Assembly: GCA_963971425.1 (NCBI GenBank)
Contig: OZ020517.1
Location: 27,422,668 to 27,486,667, forward strand
Length of the DNA: 64,000 nucleotides
Source of the DNA: Bryoerythrophyllum caledonicum
Lineage: Eukaryota; Streptophyta; Bryopsida; Pottiales; Pottiaceae
Direction of reading: 5' to 3'
In this document: positions 50,008 to 62,500 of the stretch, piece after piece
Position numbering within the stretch: position 1 is the first letter of the stretch
Layout: each line of letters begins with the position of its first letter
The notes under the pieces: generated by a model
What the model saw: only the letters and a program-made list of their open reading frames with translations
What the model was told of the DNA's origin: nothing
Database searches by the model: none
Made by a program: the position numbers and the translations under genes

Positions 50008-52567
50008 TCACGCCAGTAACGCTTTCAGACCTTGAGGTCGACACCGAAACTCGTCAAGGCCGAGGTGCTTGACTTTCGGGGGTGGTTGGATCTTCGGTCT
50101 TATCGACTCCATCGAGAAAGGAGAAGCTGGTGGGGCTCCATAGCTTTCGTTGTAGCCTGTGAAACTACTCCTGCTGCTGACGGAAGTTGGGCGGTAGGCT
50201 GTGCTGCCGAGCCACAGAAACCGCTCGGAGTAGGGGCTGAGCAGGCTCTCACAGAAGGATGCGGCGTCGTGGACGGTCATGCCCTGGGCGGAGGAGGAAG
50301 TGGCAACATTCAGTTACAACGAGGTTGAATACATGAACTGGGGAGGGGGGGTTGGGGTTGAGAGAGCAGTGCATTTACCTCTGCCATGGCCTTGATCTTG
50401 AGCGCCGTGTCACGGGTCAGAAGGACAATGCGGCCGTCCTTCACTTCCCGGTCGAACAGAAGCGCGCATTCCAGGATTTGATCGTCGTTGGTGGTGAACC
50501 CTCTGCTCTGCGTGCGTCGTGTCTCGGTTGAGCTCTGTACGTGCATCCATGACGGTTTCTTCTCCATGCATTCCTCGACCCATCTCAAGGCTACACGAGC
50601 TGGGAGCCCCAGGTCGTGTCGTTTCTTCAAACCATCCAGCTCTCGCAGCACTGTGTTCAGAAGAAAAACACTTAATGCGTTGATCCATGGCGGTAATGTA
50701 ATGTGACTCGGGTTTAAGAGGAGATCCAGCTTACCAATTTTGGGAATGATAATGCGCGTCTCCCGGATGCCCTCCAGCTGTTTCAGTGCCTTCAGCGCGT
50801 CCGTATCAAGCAAGCAATTTGTATCCACAACGAGGTGCCATTGGCAGCGAGGTTCGCCAGCTCCCAGTTTAAGGTTGCCGAATAGAGAATCGAGATTGTT
50901 GACCTACAGATGCAACCAACAGTTGTCATGAAAAGGGATGTAGGTGAGGATTCAATGAAAAGAGATGTTGTACCATTGCAGAAGTTTCTTGCCGTTGTGG
51001 CGGAGGCAATCCCAGGGTCCTTGATCCGAAGTCAGACTCAGGAGAAGACGCCAAAGGCGACGACGGCTTTACCGGCAGCTTTACGTCAAATGGCAGTTCA
51101 GCGAAAGGAAGCCTGTCAGTAGGTGAAAAGCAACCTGCAGCTTGTCTCTCATCCCGGCTGAGGCTTTTCCTTCTGTCGTTCTCCGGCTGGTGATTTTCTT
51201 TGTCAGAAGGGTATTCATCATACGACAGAAGGCTCTTCAGACTGTCCGGAAGATGCTGATCTCCAGATGATTCGCTGTTCAACACTGGGAGATCAACCTC
51301 ATCTTCAGTTTCCTTGTGTGCACCCAAAGCATCATCTAAGGGAGTGACAACCGTTGGCATGGGCGCAGAACTACACCTTCGTATCCACAGATTTAGGGCT
51401 GCTGCTGATCCCTCGAGTCCGGATTCTTGGGCCTGCATCCAAGGTAGATCTTAATATTAACTTACAAGACACAGGTCAATGAGATGGCTAGTACTAAGGC
51501 TATGGCTTTAAGGTAAGAAGGTGATCTCAGGTGAAGAGGTAATAATTGAGGATTCTTGAACAAATCGATTTTGAAGAATTTCTGTACCTTGCCATGTCGA
51601 AAGTCCTAACAAGTGCAAGAGATGTCATGTCAATTTTGTGATTCTATCCAGAAATCGAAGTGAAGAAATGATCAGAGAATGTATTCATAGGACTGAACTG
51701 TAGGACTGTTATTTGAAGGCATTATAAATTAACGTCGGAAAAACTGATGCGGTCAAGAATAACACCTCTTTCCTGGTCGGGGTCAAACTTATATCGTCTG
51801 CACCCACTTTCGAAGAAGCGCTGATCTTGTCCGGCAAAGTGTTGGATTTCCTCAAGCCGGGACCCTGAGGTGATCTACTGTTGAGAGTTGACGCTGGCAC
51901 ATTCGCGAACGGCAGACGACGCACAGGCGTGCGAGGTGGTAGCTCAGTTCTCCCTCCTCTGAACTGGCTTTGAGTTCTCGCCTGCTTCTCGCCCTTGCTC
52001 ATCATCCCTTGCTGCCGAGTCTCCTGCATTGCACGTAATGAGACTAAGTTCATGACATAACGTAAGAACGACTGAGAACATTCAATTGATTACCTGAGTG
52101 TCACCGAGCTTGAAACGGAAGCTGGCCTTGGATGAAGCTGAGCGTTCCATCACCTCCACCCACTCTACTTCATACGAACGCGTGGACGCGCCCATCTGGA
52201 GAGTATCCCCTTGGTGCATCATGTGAGGGCTCGCAGATGCCACAGCCTCGCCATTCACCATCGTTCCATGCGCTGTTGCCAATCAAAAAAGGGAACTTTC
52301 AGATCATTCACGTTTTTTTTGAATCAGGGCAAAGAAGGAAATTCAGAGTTGCTACCTACCTGATTGGAGATCAGTGAGCAGAAGCTCCCGGGTGGCGTAC
52401 AGAACTTGAATCTCAAGGTGTCGTCTGCTGGTGCTGGCATGCCCCACCACAATGTCACACTGCGCGTGACGACCAGCAACCCACCGGTCCTGGCCTTGCA
52501 AGCAGATGGTGTCCACGAGGCTGCCATCCTTGTACACCTTGAGGTAGGGAACCACAGCAGCCATCAT
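50008..52567 (-). CDS. FHA-PIN protein, PARALLEL SPINDLE 1 (PS1)-like
   Basis: Seven exons join in phase: 52567-52360, 52272-52094, 52023-51766, 51432-50974, 50903-50735, 50650-50379 and 50283-50008, giving 606 residues. Residues 1-130 form a forkhead-associated domain with VAGRHAQCDIVV, STSRRHLEI and SAHGTMVNGE, the residues that bind phosphothreonine. A long Ser/Pro-rich linker follows. Residues 380-530 form a PIN nuclease-like domain with its acidic residues in VVDTNCLLD, VLRELDGLK, TTNDDQILECAL and LLTRDTALKIKA. FHA plus C-terminal PIN in one protein is the layout of Arabidopsis PS1, which controls spindle orientation in male meiosis II and, when lost, yields diploid pollen. This version is much shorter than Arabidopsis PS1 (linker about half or less). 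PIN acidic residues are kept, so nuclease activity is possible. In a plant with swimming sperm or spores the role may differ. Confidence 0.85.
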
Positions 52568-53144
52568 GCGTGAGGGAGGATCACAGCGAGAGAAGAGCCA
52601 TCCAGATGATCAAGGGCATGAGCAATGGTGAGCCACCAAATGAGCACAGACACAAGCTCATCACAGATATCCGCAATAGCTGCGGCATTCGACCGTTGCA
52701 CATTCAAATCTTCATTCGTCCCTGTCTCTTCGTCCCGGGGAGTAACTTCCATCCACGCCTCCGTTTTTAGACTAGTACCTGTAGAAGATCCTTCCGACAT
52801 TCCTCATAGAATCAGACGATGTCGAAATGAAGTTGGTTGCAGTGAAGTCCGAGATGGATGTGCGTGACAACATTCGCTGAAAAATCTCTTCATCTGATAT
52901 TATGCAACTTTCAACGGTCCAGATTTGAAAAACATCACATGTTAAAAGTCTTTGTAGGTTCAGTGAGGTTTGCTTATCTTTTTTAAATAGCGAGGTTGTT
53001 GCGATTCACGATCTGGGCGTTCAGTTAAGATCGAATGACTCATATCTGTGAAGGAAAACGATTGTAAGCCCACTGAATTAGGAAGTTGCAAGAGTAGAAA
53101 CAAGGGTGAGCTGGAACATGGAGGCAGCCGATGCTAAACGTGTT
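52568..53144. other. Intergenic region; no gene seen
   Basis: Promoter of the PS1-like gene and 3' region of the F-box gene, both on the minus strand. No further open frame is supported. Confidence 0.45.
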
Positions 53145-55952
53145 CTAGAAGCTATTCAAATACTCTAAAATGGTATCATCTGTGACTGGGCATATGTGGG
53201 ACTCTCGCACTGTTGCGTGAGTCCCTGAGATCAGATGGAGGCTTTCAAGTCTTGAACATGCAGACTTCAAGCTCTGGAGGTGGCTCAGTGACAAGGGCTC
53301 CATCGTTTCTAATCTTAACCTCTTCAGTGAAGGCATAATCCATGTGTCGAAAGATAACTTTTCGGTCGCTTGGAAGACACCCAGCGCAGCTGCTGATAAA
53401 CATGTCAAGTTCTGCAAAAGAAAGGACAAAATGTTATAATCTGAGATCTTCAATTGGAACCCCTGTCCGAATGATTATTATTCGGACATCTCAATCGAGA
53501 CCATGAATGCAGGACCATGGATTTACGGGACGAGAGACAGACCCCGAAGAGAGCTCCTATGCTGGGAGGAATGTCATGCTCTCCTGGAATGTCTGATGAG
53601 GACCGCAAATCGATTGCCTGCACAAAAGCAAAGAATTCCTCAGTAGCAAACCGTGTTCGAAGCCTCATACATAATCCGTGTGAATAGACTCAATTACTTG
53701 CGAGTTAAAAACTACATTGGAAGTACTACCTCAAGATTGAGACACGCCGATGCAAGAGCTGAAACAGAAGACTCCGTAAGATCGCAGCGATTAAGGGCCA
53801 AGGCACTTAATGGAGGTGGCCCTGCATCTAACAATGCGAGCAATTCCTGCATTGCATCATTCGACCTTTAGATTCTGGGCCTGGGTATCTTCACTTCCAC
53901 AACACTGTTCATCACCAAAGACATGGTTCTTATTTGCTAGACACAAATAAGATTACGCAGGAGAGGTTTCAAACCTTGTCTGTGCAACGTGTATGCTCTT
54001 GCCAGATAAGCTGGGATTTCACAGACAATCCGAACGACCTGTTCACATAAGTTCAGCAGTTAGATGCAAATGAAGGATACAAATGCACGAGAGGAGAACC
54101 AGTAAAAGCAAGCACAGAATTCCTTTTCATGCGTCACTTTCCAGCATTGGAGTTCCACAATGGCTGTAAACACCACCGAGAAGGAAAGACAGTGAGAAGA
54201 CGATTCTCGGATGATAATCGCCACGGATACTTACGGCATACGCAGCTCCACGGAAAGAGTGTGCAGTCTTGGAAGAGCTCCCAACTCAGTCAGCATCATC
54301 CGGTGCACTTTCTTGGTAATGACGTGCTGTTATCAAATCCAACTAACAAACTGTGAGACATAACAGCATCTAATGTTGACCGGGTAGGCCAGTGGTAAAG
54401 TTTGAAGTAGGAAGTGGCAACCGAAAACAAAGCCATGAAGGATTCTTACTTCCGTGGTCTTAATCAATTTTGAACAGAAAGTCTACGAACGTGAAGGTAC
54501 AGGAAAATTGCAATCACAAAGCCAAGGAGATTACTAAAAGATTTTAGTGCATGAAGTAGATAGACTTGACACGAAAAATATTCAACAATCTACTTCGCAA
54601 AGTCCTACAACTATCCAAACAAATTCAGTGATCGCGTGGTACCTGAAGGACAAGTGTGACAGAACTAAGATCAGGACAATGCCACCGCACTGCTGCAAAT
54701 CCCTTCTCTGACAGCTGCCCACAACCACAGCTCAACACAGGTGGAAGTACGTATTTGTCTGGTCCGACGTCCCCGACCCGCAACGGAGAGGGCCCCAAGT
54801 CAAAGGAGGTGGACGGGTACATCGAAGGCACACACAAGTGTTGCAAGCGAAGCGTGTGAAGGCGAGGGCAGCTCTTAAAGATAGTTCTGCAGTAATAATA
54901 ACATAACATATCAGTAACATCATTCCATGAGAAAACAAAACACCACATAGCCTCAGAAGACGACATTCAGATTTCGAGGAACACTCACTGTAAACTTTTG
55001 TCATTCAGGCGAGAGGAGCTGATGTCGACGTCTCCGATGAACCTGAATCCACACATTCACCTGGCTTGAGTAAATCACAAAACCGAAGGAATGTATTAAA
55101 AAAATATTCTTTAAAATCCAAGAGAGAGGACGCTGCGATGTTCTCACTTTCCGATGACCATCTGTGCCACGACAATGTCGAGGAACGAGGAGCGATCAGG
55201 AGCGATCGGCTGCACCGGAGAAGGCGTACGCGGCGAGGGCCCGCTATCTTCCGCGTTGGCAATCCCTGCGGCGGTGCCGCCATCACCAGTCAAGCGGTCA
55301 CTGGGCCAAAGCAGGGAGCGGATGGGCGAGGGCGCGGACAGCATCGCCAGGCTCTTGGGCGTCTTGAACGATGAGAATGGCGAGTGCGTTGTCGGGTTCA
55401 CCCAATGCTTCGGAAGCGGCGTCTTCGGTTGCATCGGCGTGGCGGACGCCTTGATCCCCGCGGCGGTCGATACGTCGTCGTCGTATTGCCATGACCGCAG
55501 CTGCGACACATCCGTCGCCGTCGCTCTCCACGTCCTGCATCACAATCACAATCGTGAATCCTACACCACATCACCTTTTCTGAAAGCCTCCGGAGCTCGC
55601 AATGTTGCCACACCAAACCCCTAAACCCTCAAAACGGCCGATCAAAAGCGCATTTCATCTCTGAGATCCCCCTGAGCTCCACAAATTCAGTAATTCCAAG
55701 GCTCCACAAAATTGAGCCTGGAATTCACCCAGCAGAACGCTCTCGTGTGTGGAATGAGCGCATTCCACATACGAGATCTGCGGTGCTTGCAACAGGCATC
55801 GTGAATTCTCTTCACGGAAGGAGGAGACAGTACCTGCACACGGCGGCGGCAGCCAAGACGTCCTGCGGGTCGACGAGATGACGGAGGAGAAGCGCCACGA
55901 CGTCGAGCTGCTGCGCTCCGTCACTGGCCGCGACGTGGTCGGGGGACGACAT
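53145..55952 (-). CDS. F-box/leucine-rich-repeat protein (exon structure partly resolved)
   Basis: Likely substrate receptor of an SCF ubiquitin ligase. Secure exons in phase: 55952-55834, 55534-55148, 55042-54989, 54886-54643 and 54326-54235. The first exon and start of the second read VVALLLRHLVDPQDVLAAAA then VCRTWRATATD, the core of an F-box (L..L..V...V-C-W). Exon 2 adds a Pro/Ser-rich insert (TPMQPKTPLPKHWVNP). Later exons give leucine-rich repeats: FKSCPRLHTLRLQHLCV, LSEKGFAAVRWHCPDLSS, ELGALPRLHTLSVELRM, LSALALNRCDLTESSVSAL (about 53703-53820) and MPSLKRLRLETMEPLSL (53145-53453). Borders between 54235 and 53460 could not all be fixed by eye. Stop at 53145. Substrate unknown. Confidence 0.78.
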
Positions 55953-56223
55953 CTCTCGCTCTCACTCTCGGCCAAGCTAGAAATGAAAGAAGAATGAGGG
56001 AGGGAGGGGAGGCAACATTCCTCTCCTCGCCGCACCGGCACCGCAATCCAATGCAACAAAGCGATGCAACATCGACACAAGTCAAGTGAAAGCAGCACCG
56101 CACACGAGCGACGAAGCCAAAACGGAAGAAAACGGTCACATCGCCACAAAGCCTCACTTCACTACCGCGAGGAAACCATCTAAACTCGTAGATCAAATCC
56201 GACGATCTAAATCTGCGACCCTC
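55953..56223. promoter_or_regulatory. Upstream region of the F-box gene
   Basis: GC-balanced leader/promoter DNA directly upstream of the F-box start codon. No specific element is recognised. Confidence 0.35.
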
Positions 56224-56345
56224 GTAGATTGTGGAAAATCTGGGATTTTCGTAGATTGTGAAAATTCTGGGATTTTCGTAGGTTGTGAAAATTCTGGGAT
56301 TTTCGTAGATTGTGAAAATTCTGGGATTTTCGTAGATTGTGAGAA
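56224..56345. repeat. 27-bp tandem repeat, about 4.5 units
   Basis: The unit starts GTAGATTGTGAAAATTCTGG and ends GATTTTC, with copies from 56224, 56251, 56278, 56305 and 56332 (partial). Because 27 is a multiple of 3, an open frame runs through it with the repeat V-D-C-E-N-S-G-I-F, but nothing else supports a gene. There are no spacers, so it is not a CRISPR array. Confidence 0.92.
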
Positions 56346-56390
56346 ACCTGCGAATTCAAAAATATTTTGTTGGGATATGAGCATTTGTAT

Positions 56391-57600
56391 AGAAGAAGAA
56401 CGCCGGTCCTCGAAGGAGGCTGGCGTGAGTAAAGTGTCCGTTCATTCCACCACTAAGTCTATGCCCACCGGGCATGGGTTAGTAGTATGGAACTACTTCC
56501 CCCTTTCGAGGGTAGACACTATGTACCCAGTAACAAGTAACAGAGCATTTGTATACGTAATTGTAGGACAAAGGACGTATGGATCTTCTTGTTTGGTGCA
56601 CCCTTGCATTAGTTGGAATGCATCTTTTAAACTACCTATAGCACCAATCAAAAATACCTACAAAAACATTAATAACATTGCAATTCAATACGCTATGTCT
56701 ATATTACTACATAAACGTAAATTTGAAAACAACCAAGCCCTCCTCGACATACAAGATACCCCATAAAATTAACCCCCCCTCCTCAACCCATACATCTCCC
56801 ACCTTAAACCGCCTTAGAGCATCTCCACCCCGCACCGCAAACCGCCAAACTGGCGGTGCGGGGTGGTTGAGTGCCCACACCGCATGCCCCAAAACGGGGC
56901 ATCGGTGCACTAATTTAAAGTTGCATCGAGCCCCGAAAGGGGAACTGGGGTTCGGCACCCAACTCCCCGGGGTTAGCAGTTTTGGCCCCCCCACTCCCCA
57001 CATGCCACGTGGCATGCCAAGAGTGGCGCGGTCAGAATTTTTTATTTATTTTTATTTTTTATAATATTGTATATATAATTCGATTTCTTTTTTTTTAAAA
57101 ACAAAAGAAAAAATTGGGATAACATTAAATCTTTTTTAATAAAAAATTTAATTTTTTTTTTTAAATTTAAAAATTTAAATCTTGGAACTGTCTGCCAGCT
57201 GTGCGCTAGCTGCCAGCCAGCTACAACTAGCTGCGGGTGCGGGGAGAGGAGGATAACTCCTCCCCTGTCTTCCTCAGCCCATGCCTAAATCTCCCCTGGC
57301 GTGGGAGTTTCCCCGCTAGGGGTGGAGATGCTCTTATACTTCCTAAAATGCTTATATCTATAAATTACTTCCGTTCTTCCTCTCCCTCTCTTCTTCCGCT
57401 CCCCTACCTTTGCCTAGGCATGTCTTCGTTTTGGTCGGTTTCTTGGGTGTTGTGTTACTTGCTACAGAGTGTCTAAGCTCGAGAGGGGGAAGTAGTTCCA
57501 TACTACTAATTCCTTGCCTGGTGGGCATGATGTTAGGGGTGGAATGAACAAACACTTTATTCACGTCGGGTCCCTATTGGGGGACCGGCGTTCTTCTTCT
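56391..57600. mobile_element. Non-autonomous TIR element with ~160-bp inverted arms, hosting a nested MITE
   Basis: AGAAGAAGAACGCCGGTCC at 56391 is matched in inverse by GGACCGGCGTTCTTCTTCT ending at 57600. The inverted arms continue inward for about 160 bp, including ATTCCACC, ATGCCCACC(G/A)GGCA, TTAGTAGTATGGAACTACTT and AGTAACA. The MITE at 56817-57333 lies inside. The superfamily is not assigned. Confidence 0.82.
56817..57333. mobile_element. Harbinger-like MITE nested in the larger TIR element, TSD TTA
   Basis: 517 bp with ends GAGCATCTCCACCCC and the inverse GGGGTGGAGATGCTC, both flanked by TTA (56814-56816 and 57334-57336). GC-rich flanks with further internal inverted repeats (CCGCCAAACTGGCGG) and an AT-rich, poly-T/poly-A middle. 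The GAGCATC end resembles that of the element at 3307-4295. Confidence 0.85.
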
Positions 57601-57645
57601 TTGGAAGACAAATAATTATGTATTTCTAAAATAGAATTTTGGTTA

Positions 57646-57646
57646 T

Positions 57647-57700
<54 letters not shown>
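57646..57700. repeat. (TA)n(TG)n microsatellite
   Basis: About 11 TA units followed directly by about 17 TG units. Confidence 0.97.
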
Positions 57701-57703
<3 letters not shown>

Positions 57704-58029
57704 TTTAGAATCCAATATGTGGATTAAGCTCTTACAATTGGAGATGGAAAAATGGTTGAACGTATCCAGTTCTCACCCTAAACACTTCAAAACTGTTGGT
57801 TTTAATACATACTTGGAATATTTTTGACTACCAACCTTAGGACTCTTTACTTTGTTAATTTAGGCGCAACATGGTAAGTAGTTCTCTCCACTTTCTATGC
57901 CATAGCAGTCTTCACTAACAAATGTTGGACATGATAATGTTACAAAGGTTTGAGATATGACTTATATATATAATTTAAGTCTGGATTTCCTAGCAATGCT
58001 TAATCCTGAAACGTCAGAAAGAGACACTA

Positions 58030-58170
58030 GTGGTCACAATATAATGTTTTATTTGAACATGATCAAGTTTAGATATTGAAACAACCTCCAAATGAAAGAT
58101 GGTAGTTGAAGAATCTTCAATCCAAAATGGTATAAGTTGTTAAACTTCAATACATCTTTTGTATTCTACA
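58030..58170 (-). repeat. Dispersed repeat copy (reverse orientation)
   Basis: Reverse-complement relative of 34918-35060 and 37905-38060. Shared words include CAAATGAAAGATG, AGTTGAAGAATCTTCAA and the long GTTTAGATATTGAA block. Confidence 0.62.
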
Positions 58171-58296
58171 AAGTAAAATATGTGCCTCTTTATACGGTTC
58201 TCAATTGACGTTTAAGGGTTAATGTCAATGAAAATGCTTACACATTTTATTGCAGTTGATTGATGAGCGAGCTGCTATCCATTCTTTCAATGTTTG

Positions 58297-58440
58297 ATTC
58301 TTTGAGATGGTTAATCATTTTCGGATGAGGTGGCTATGGATGATTGGTGCATGTACGAGCATAATAGAATACGTAGAATATCATCTATTACACTTGTAGA
58401 TTTCCCATCATCCATAGCCACCTCATCCTTAAAGAATTAA
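58297..58440. repeat. Hairpin-forming inverted repeat
   Basis: GGATGAGGTGGCTATGGATG at 58323 is followed about 60 bases later by its perfect inverse CATCCATAGCCACCTCATCC (ending 58428). Weaker pairing (ATTCTTTGAG with CTTAAAGAAT) extends outward. It looks like a foldback MITE and could give a small-RNA hairpin. Confidence 0.8.
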
Positions 58441-58469
58441 TAGTTGGTTGACGTAGAGAACATTATTAT

Positions 58470-58848
58470 AATAGTGTCCTCAAAGGATCAAGAAGATCAT
58501 AATCTTTTAAACTTAGTTTAAAATTAATTGTTTCACCATAACATCCTCCCAATAGAGACATGTGATATCAAAGTCCTTGTGTTCCAAAATGACAATATAA
58601 TAATAACAATAATAATAATAATAATAATGAGGTTGAATGAAGAAGAATCTCATAAAAAAGAAAGCAAATGTACCCATCGCCCATAATCCACGACACTCAT
58701 AAATTCTTCCATCATTGAAAGTTTGCTCGTCCTTAAAGGATCAAGAAGATCACAATCATGTCAACTTAGTTCAAAACTAACTGTTTCACCATAACATCCT
58801 CCCAATAGAGACATGTGATATCAAAGTCCTTGTGTTCCAAAATGATAG

Positions 58849-58902
<54 letters not shown>

Positions 58903-59150
58903 GTTGAATGAAGAAGAACCTCATCAAAAAGAAAGTGAATGTATCTGTCACCTTCAATATGTTTTGCATAATCCATGACACTCATAAAATCTGCCATCGT
59001 CCAAAGTTTGCTCGTCCTTAAAAGATCAAGGAGATCACAATCACGTCAATTTAGTTCAAAATTAGTTGTTTTATCATAACATCTTCCCAATAGAGACATG
59101 TGATATCAAAGTCCTTGTGTTCCAGTATAATAATAATAATAATAATAGGA
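58470..59150. repeat. Three tandem ~250-285 bp repeats with (TAA)n microsatellites
   Basis: Each unit contains AAAGGATCAAGAAGATCA, CATAACATCCTCCCAATAG, AGACATGTGATATCAAAGTC and a (TAA)n run: 58595-58630, 58850-58900 (longest) and 59128-59149. Units start near 58480, 58730 and 59015. The TAA tracts differ in length between units. Confidence 0.85.
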
Positions 59151-59408
59151 AGTTACTGGAATCCGCGTTTAGGATGAATGTACATGGATGAAGAAATGAA
59201 CAGATTCGATGGAAATTCACAGATGAACGAATCCGCGACTTGGATGTATGTTTATGGATGAATAAATGAACGTAGAGGTGGATGAACAGAGACCGAGTAG
59301 CAGAGCAGAAGCACGATTCGCGAGAGAGAAGCAGAGAGACAAGCGAAGAGAAGGCGCAACAGCAACGAGGACGAGGCCTTGAAGCTGGCAAAGGTGAAAG
59401 CCTTTGTT

Positions 59409-59437
59409 GCGTCGTCGTCGTCGTCGTCGTCGTCGTT
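59409..59437 (+). repeat. (CGT)n microsatellite in the SNX1 leader
   Basis: Nine or so GTC/CGT units about 75 bases upstream of the SNX1 start codon, inside the probable 5' untranslated region. Confidence 0.9.
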
Positions 59438-59512
59438 GCGGCGGGCTCTTCGCTTCGCCTGCGTTGCGGTGCGGCGCTCCTGGCGGCGAGCACATTGCGG
59501 TGGACGTCCACC

Positions 59513-62500
59513 ATGGCGGTCGCTCCTTCAGACCCGCCCTCGCTGTCGGTGTCCGTCACGGAGCCCGTCAAGATGGGCACCGGCATGCAGGCGTACGTCT
59601 CGTACCGCGTCAGCACCAAAGTACGTCGTCATCTCCTACTGTTCTAGTCTCGGAGTCAGGGTTTGCGTCTATGAAGGAATCTCTCATCGTGCTTTTAGGG
59701 TTTGCACTTGGAAAATCGACCTAGCTCGGGGTTTCGATCATGATTCTTTCCGGGGAGATGGTGTTAGTCCAATTCTAGTGCTCCATTCACGGCCGCGGTG
59801 CTTGAGTCATGGCTGTGTCTGGTGCTGTTCGGGTTCGGAGTTGGGAATTGACGTAGCTCAGGGTTTAGGTCATGTAAATTGATCTTACGGAATCGGTTCT
59901 AGTCTCCATTCACGGTTCAGGGCGGAATGACGGAGTCTCGCAATTAATGGTTGCTATTAGGGTTTGGATTGTGAAATTCATCGTTTTGATGGTACCTGAG
60001 TTTAGGGTTAAGATCACGCAGAGATTAATCGATGTCGACAGAGATGGTGTTGGTTTGCTCATCTGGTTGGTTGGTGGTTCGAGTGTGCAGACGAACATGC
60101 CAGAGATGCGGGAGACGGAGAAAATTGTCATTCGGAGGTTTAGCGACTTTGTGTGGTTGTATGACAGATTGTTGGAGTGTTATAAGGGCGCAATCGTTCC
60201 TGCGCTGCCGGGGAAGAACGCCGTTGGTAAGTGAATTCCAAGAGCTCTGGTGACTGAGGACTATTGAAAAGGATTCATATTTAATGCGGTGTTAAAAAGA
60301 AAGTTTCGTTTTAGTTTCTGATTGTAAGATTAGTGATTTAGATTACTGATTTAGTGAACGTTTCGTTAAACATTGGTGTTGACTCAGCTTCTTCGTGCAT
60401 AATGCAGAGAAGTTTCGGTCTACAGCTGAGTTCATTGAGGTGCGGAGAAAAGCGTTGGACGTGTTTTTGAAACGCGTTACTACGCATCCTGAGCTGTGCA
60501 AAAGTGAAGACCTCGAGAGTTTCTTGCAGGCTGATGAAGAGGTTTGGGTAGGTTTTGGGAAGCCATTGGTTTAAGAATCTCAAGTGGATTTAAGATTAGT
60601 GAAAGCTGAGGAGCGGCCTTCTATCCATTTATTGAAAGCTGATGAGGAGTGGTGAAGAACTACTCTCTGTCTGTTGTTCCCCTGATGTATGTATCCTGTC
60701 TAGTTTCGTCCACTTGGGATTCGTACAATGACTGATTGTATCGTCTCTGATGACGATGATGCAGTCCGTGGAGAAAGCGCGATCAGTGGAGAGCATTGGA
60801 GTTTTCAAGAAAAAACCAAGTGATTTTATGCAGATGCTGAAGGTGATGGGATGCTCTCAAATTGTGGGTCTACCTGTGTTAGTATAAAGGTGTAGGGAGT
60901 TTCTGGATGTGTTGCAAGAATGACGAACTCTTGGTGATTATGGAGTAACGATGCTTTCTTTGCTTTTACTCAAATTTCGAGTTGTCCACTTTCTTACAGG
61001 ATGTTCAATCAAGAGTGAGTGATGCAGTTCTGAGAAAGGAGAAGGTAGTGGAGGAAGCGGATCCTGAATATGAGAAGTTGAAGCATTACATTGTAGAGCT
61101 AGAGGAACATCTGGCTGAAGCACAACGTCATGCGATGAGATTAGTCAAAAGGCAAAGAGGTATCAGCGTCTTGTCTGTTTTTTGTTGCCAGTCTTTGAAA
61201 CTCCCATTCCTCGTATTTTAGCGTGGGGAGGATGATTTGTTTTTGCATGTTATCCCTGTTTACGTCTGAGACGCTTACTTGATGTTATTACCACTGCAGA
61301 ATCCGGGAAGGTGCTGGCTGATTTCGGCAAATCACTTAAGCTGCTAAGCGAATGTGAAAACGACGCTTTGAAGCAGGCGCTCTCTGATGTTGCGGATGTT
61401 GCAGAAGAATTATCTGCAAAACAACAAAAGCAGGTACTCGTTCAATCTGATACCATGATAGCAAGTTTCTTTCTCTGTGGTTTAGATATGTTTAAGAACA
61501 TGGTATGTATGGTACCCCTGGATTGTAAAGTCGGCCTCTCTGCAAGCAACTCGAAGATTTTTCCTTGTCAAACGTATATTTAGTTGTATGAATATTATGC
61601 TGTGGTAGATCATTCTAAATCACATCTACTGGCCTTTACGATAGAATTCCTGAAGTTCCTCTTTGTTGGTGTCTTAAGCGGACCCTGTTAACTTGTCCTA
61701 TTGGAATGATGGCTGTATCATTGCACAGAATAATGTTTTGTTTGTTGATCGCTTGTTGAATCAGGGATTAGATCTTTTATTGTCATTTGAAGAGCCACTT
61801 AAGGAGTATGTGGGGATTGTTCAAAATATCAGGGTAAAATTTGGACTCTTTGCTTCATGTTCAACCGTTGTTTGCAAATCTTTCGTCGGTATCTGAGACA
61901 AGCTTGTTTACTTACGATGGTAGTTTTCATTACTTTAGGCGCTCAAGAAGGCAATGTGTTGCCCAAAGATTGTGCTGTATTCAATTTAAATGTTGGGGTT
62001 CAGGTGGCGATGGCAGATAGAGCACATGCGTACCGAGAACATCAAGAGCTCCTGGAGGCGTATTCCTTGAAAAAGCTCAATCTGTAAGTCTTCTTAAATT
62101 TTGGGACGGTCGTTGTTTCAGTCACCAAAGAAATCAAATGGAATGTTCTTTCCAGAGCCGTCACAAAAACTTGGTAGTATTCGTTTACCATTTCAGTAGC
62201 GACTACACTGACGAGTCATCGTGATGTTGCACTGCAGGGAGAAACAAAGGTTTTTGCGTCCAGATAAGGCTGGAGATATGGAGGCAGATTTACAGCTTGT
62301 AAGCGCCTTTGAAGTTGCATGCTCTGTTGTGTTGCTCATGTCTGTAGTTTCTGTCGACGGCAACCTAAGCTGACAAGCGAGTGTGTTGACAGAGCAAGGC
62401 ACAGTGTGATGAGGCTGAAGCGCGGTTCCAGAGAATAGTCACTCTGATGAATCAAGATATTGTACGATTTCAGGAAGAAAAGGCGCATGATCTTGGTCTT

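Noticed and set aside
56224-56345. CRISPR-like regular repeat
   Set aside because: Units are directly adjacent with no unique spacers, and the genome is eukaryotic.
56086-56766. 226-codon plus-strand frame
   Set aside because: It stays open because the 27-bp tandem repeat is a multiple of three; the remainder runs into transposon arms and has no recognisable domain.
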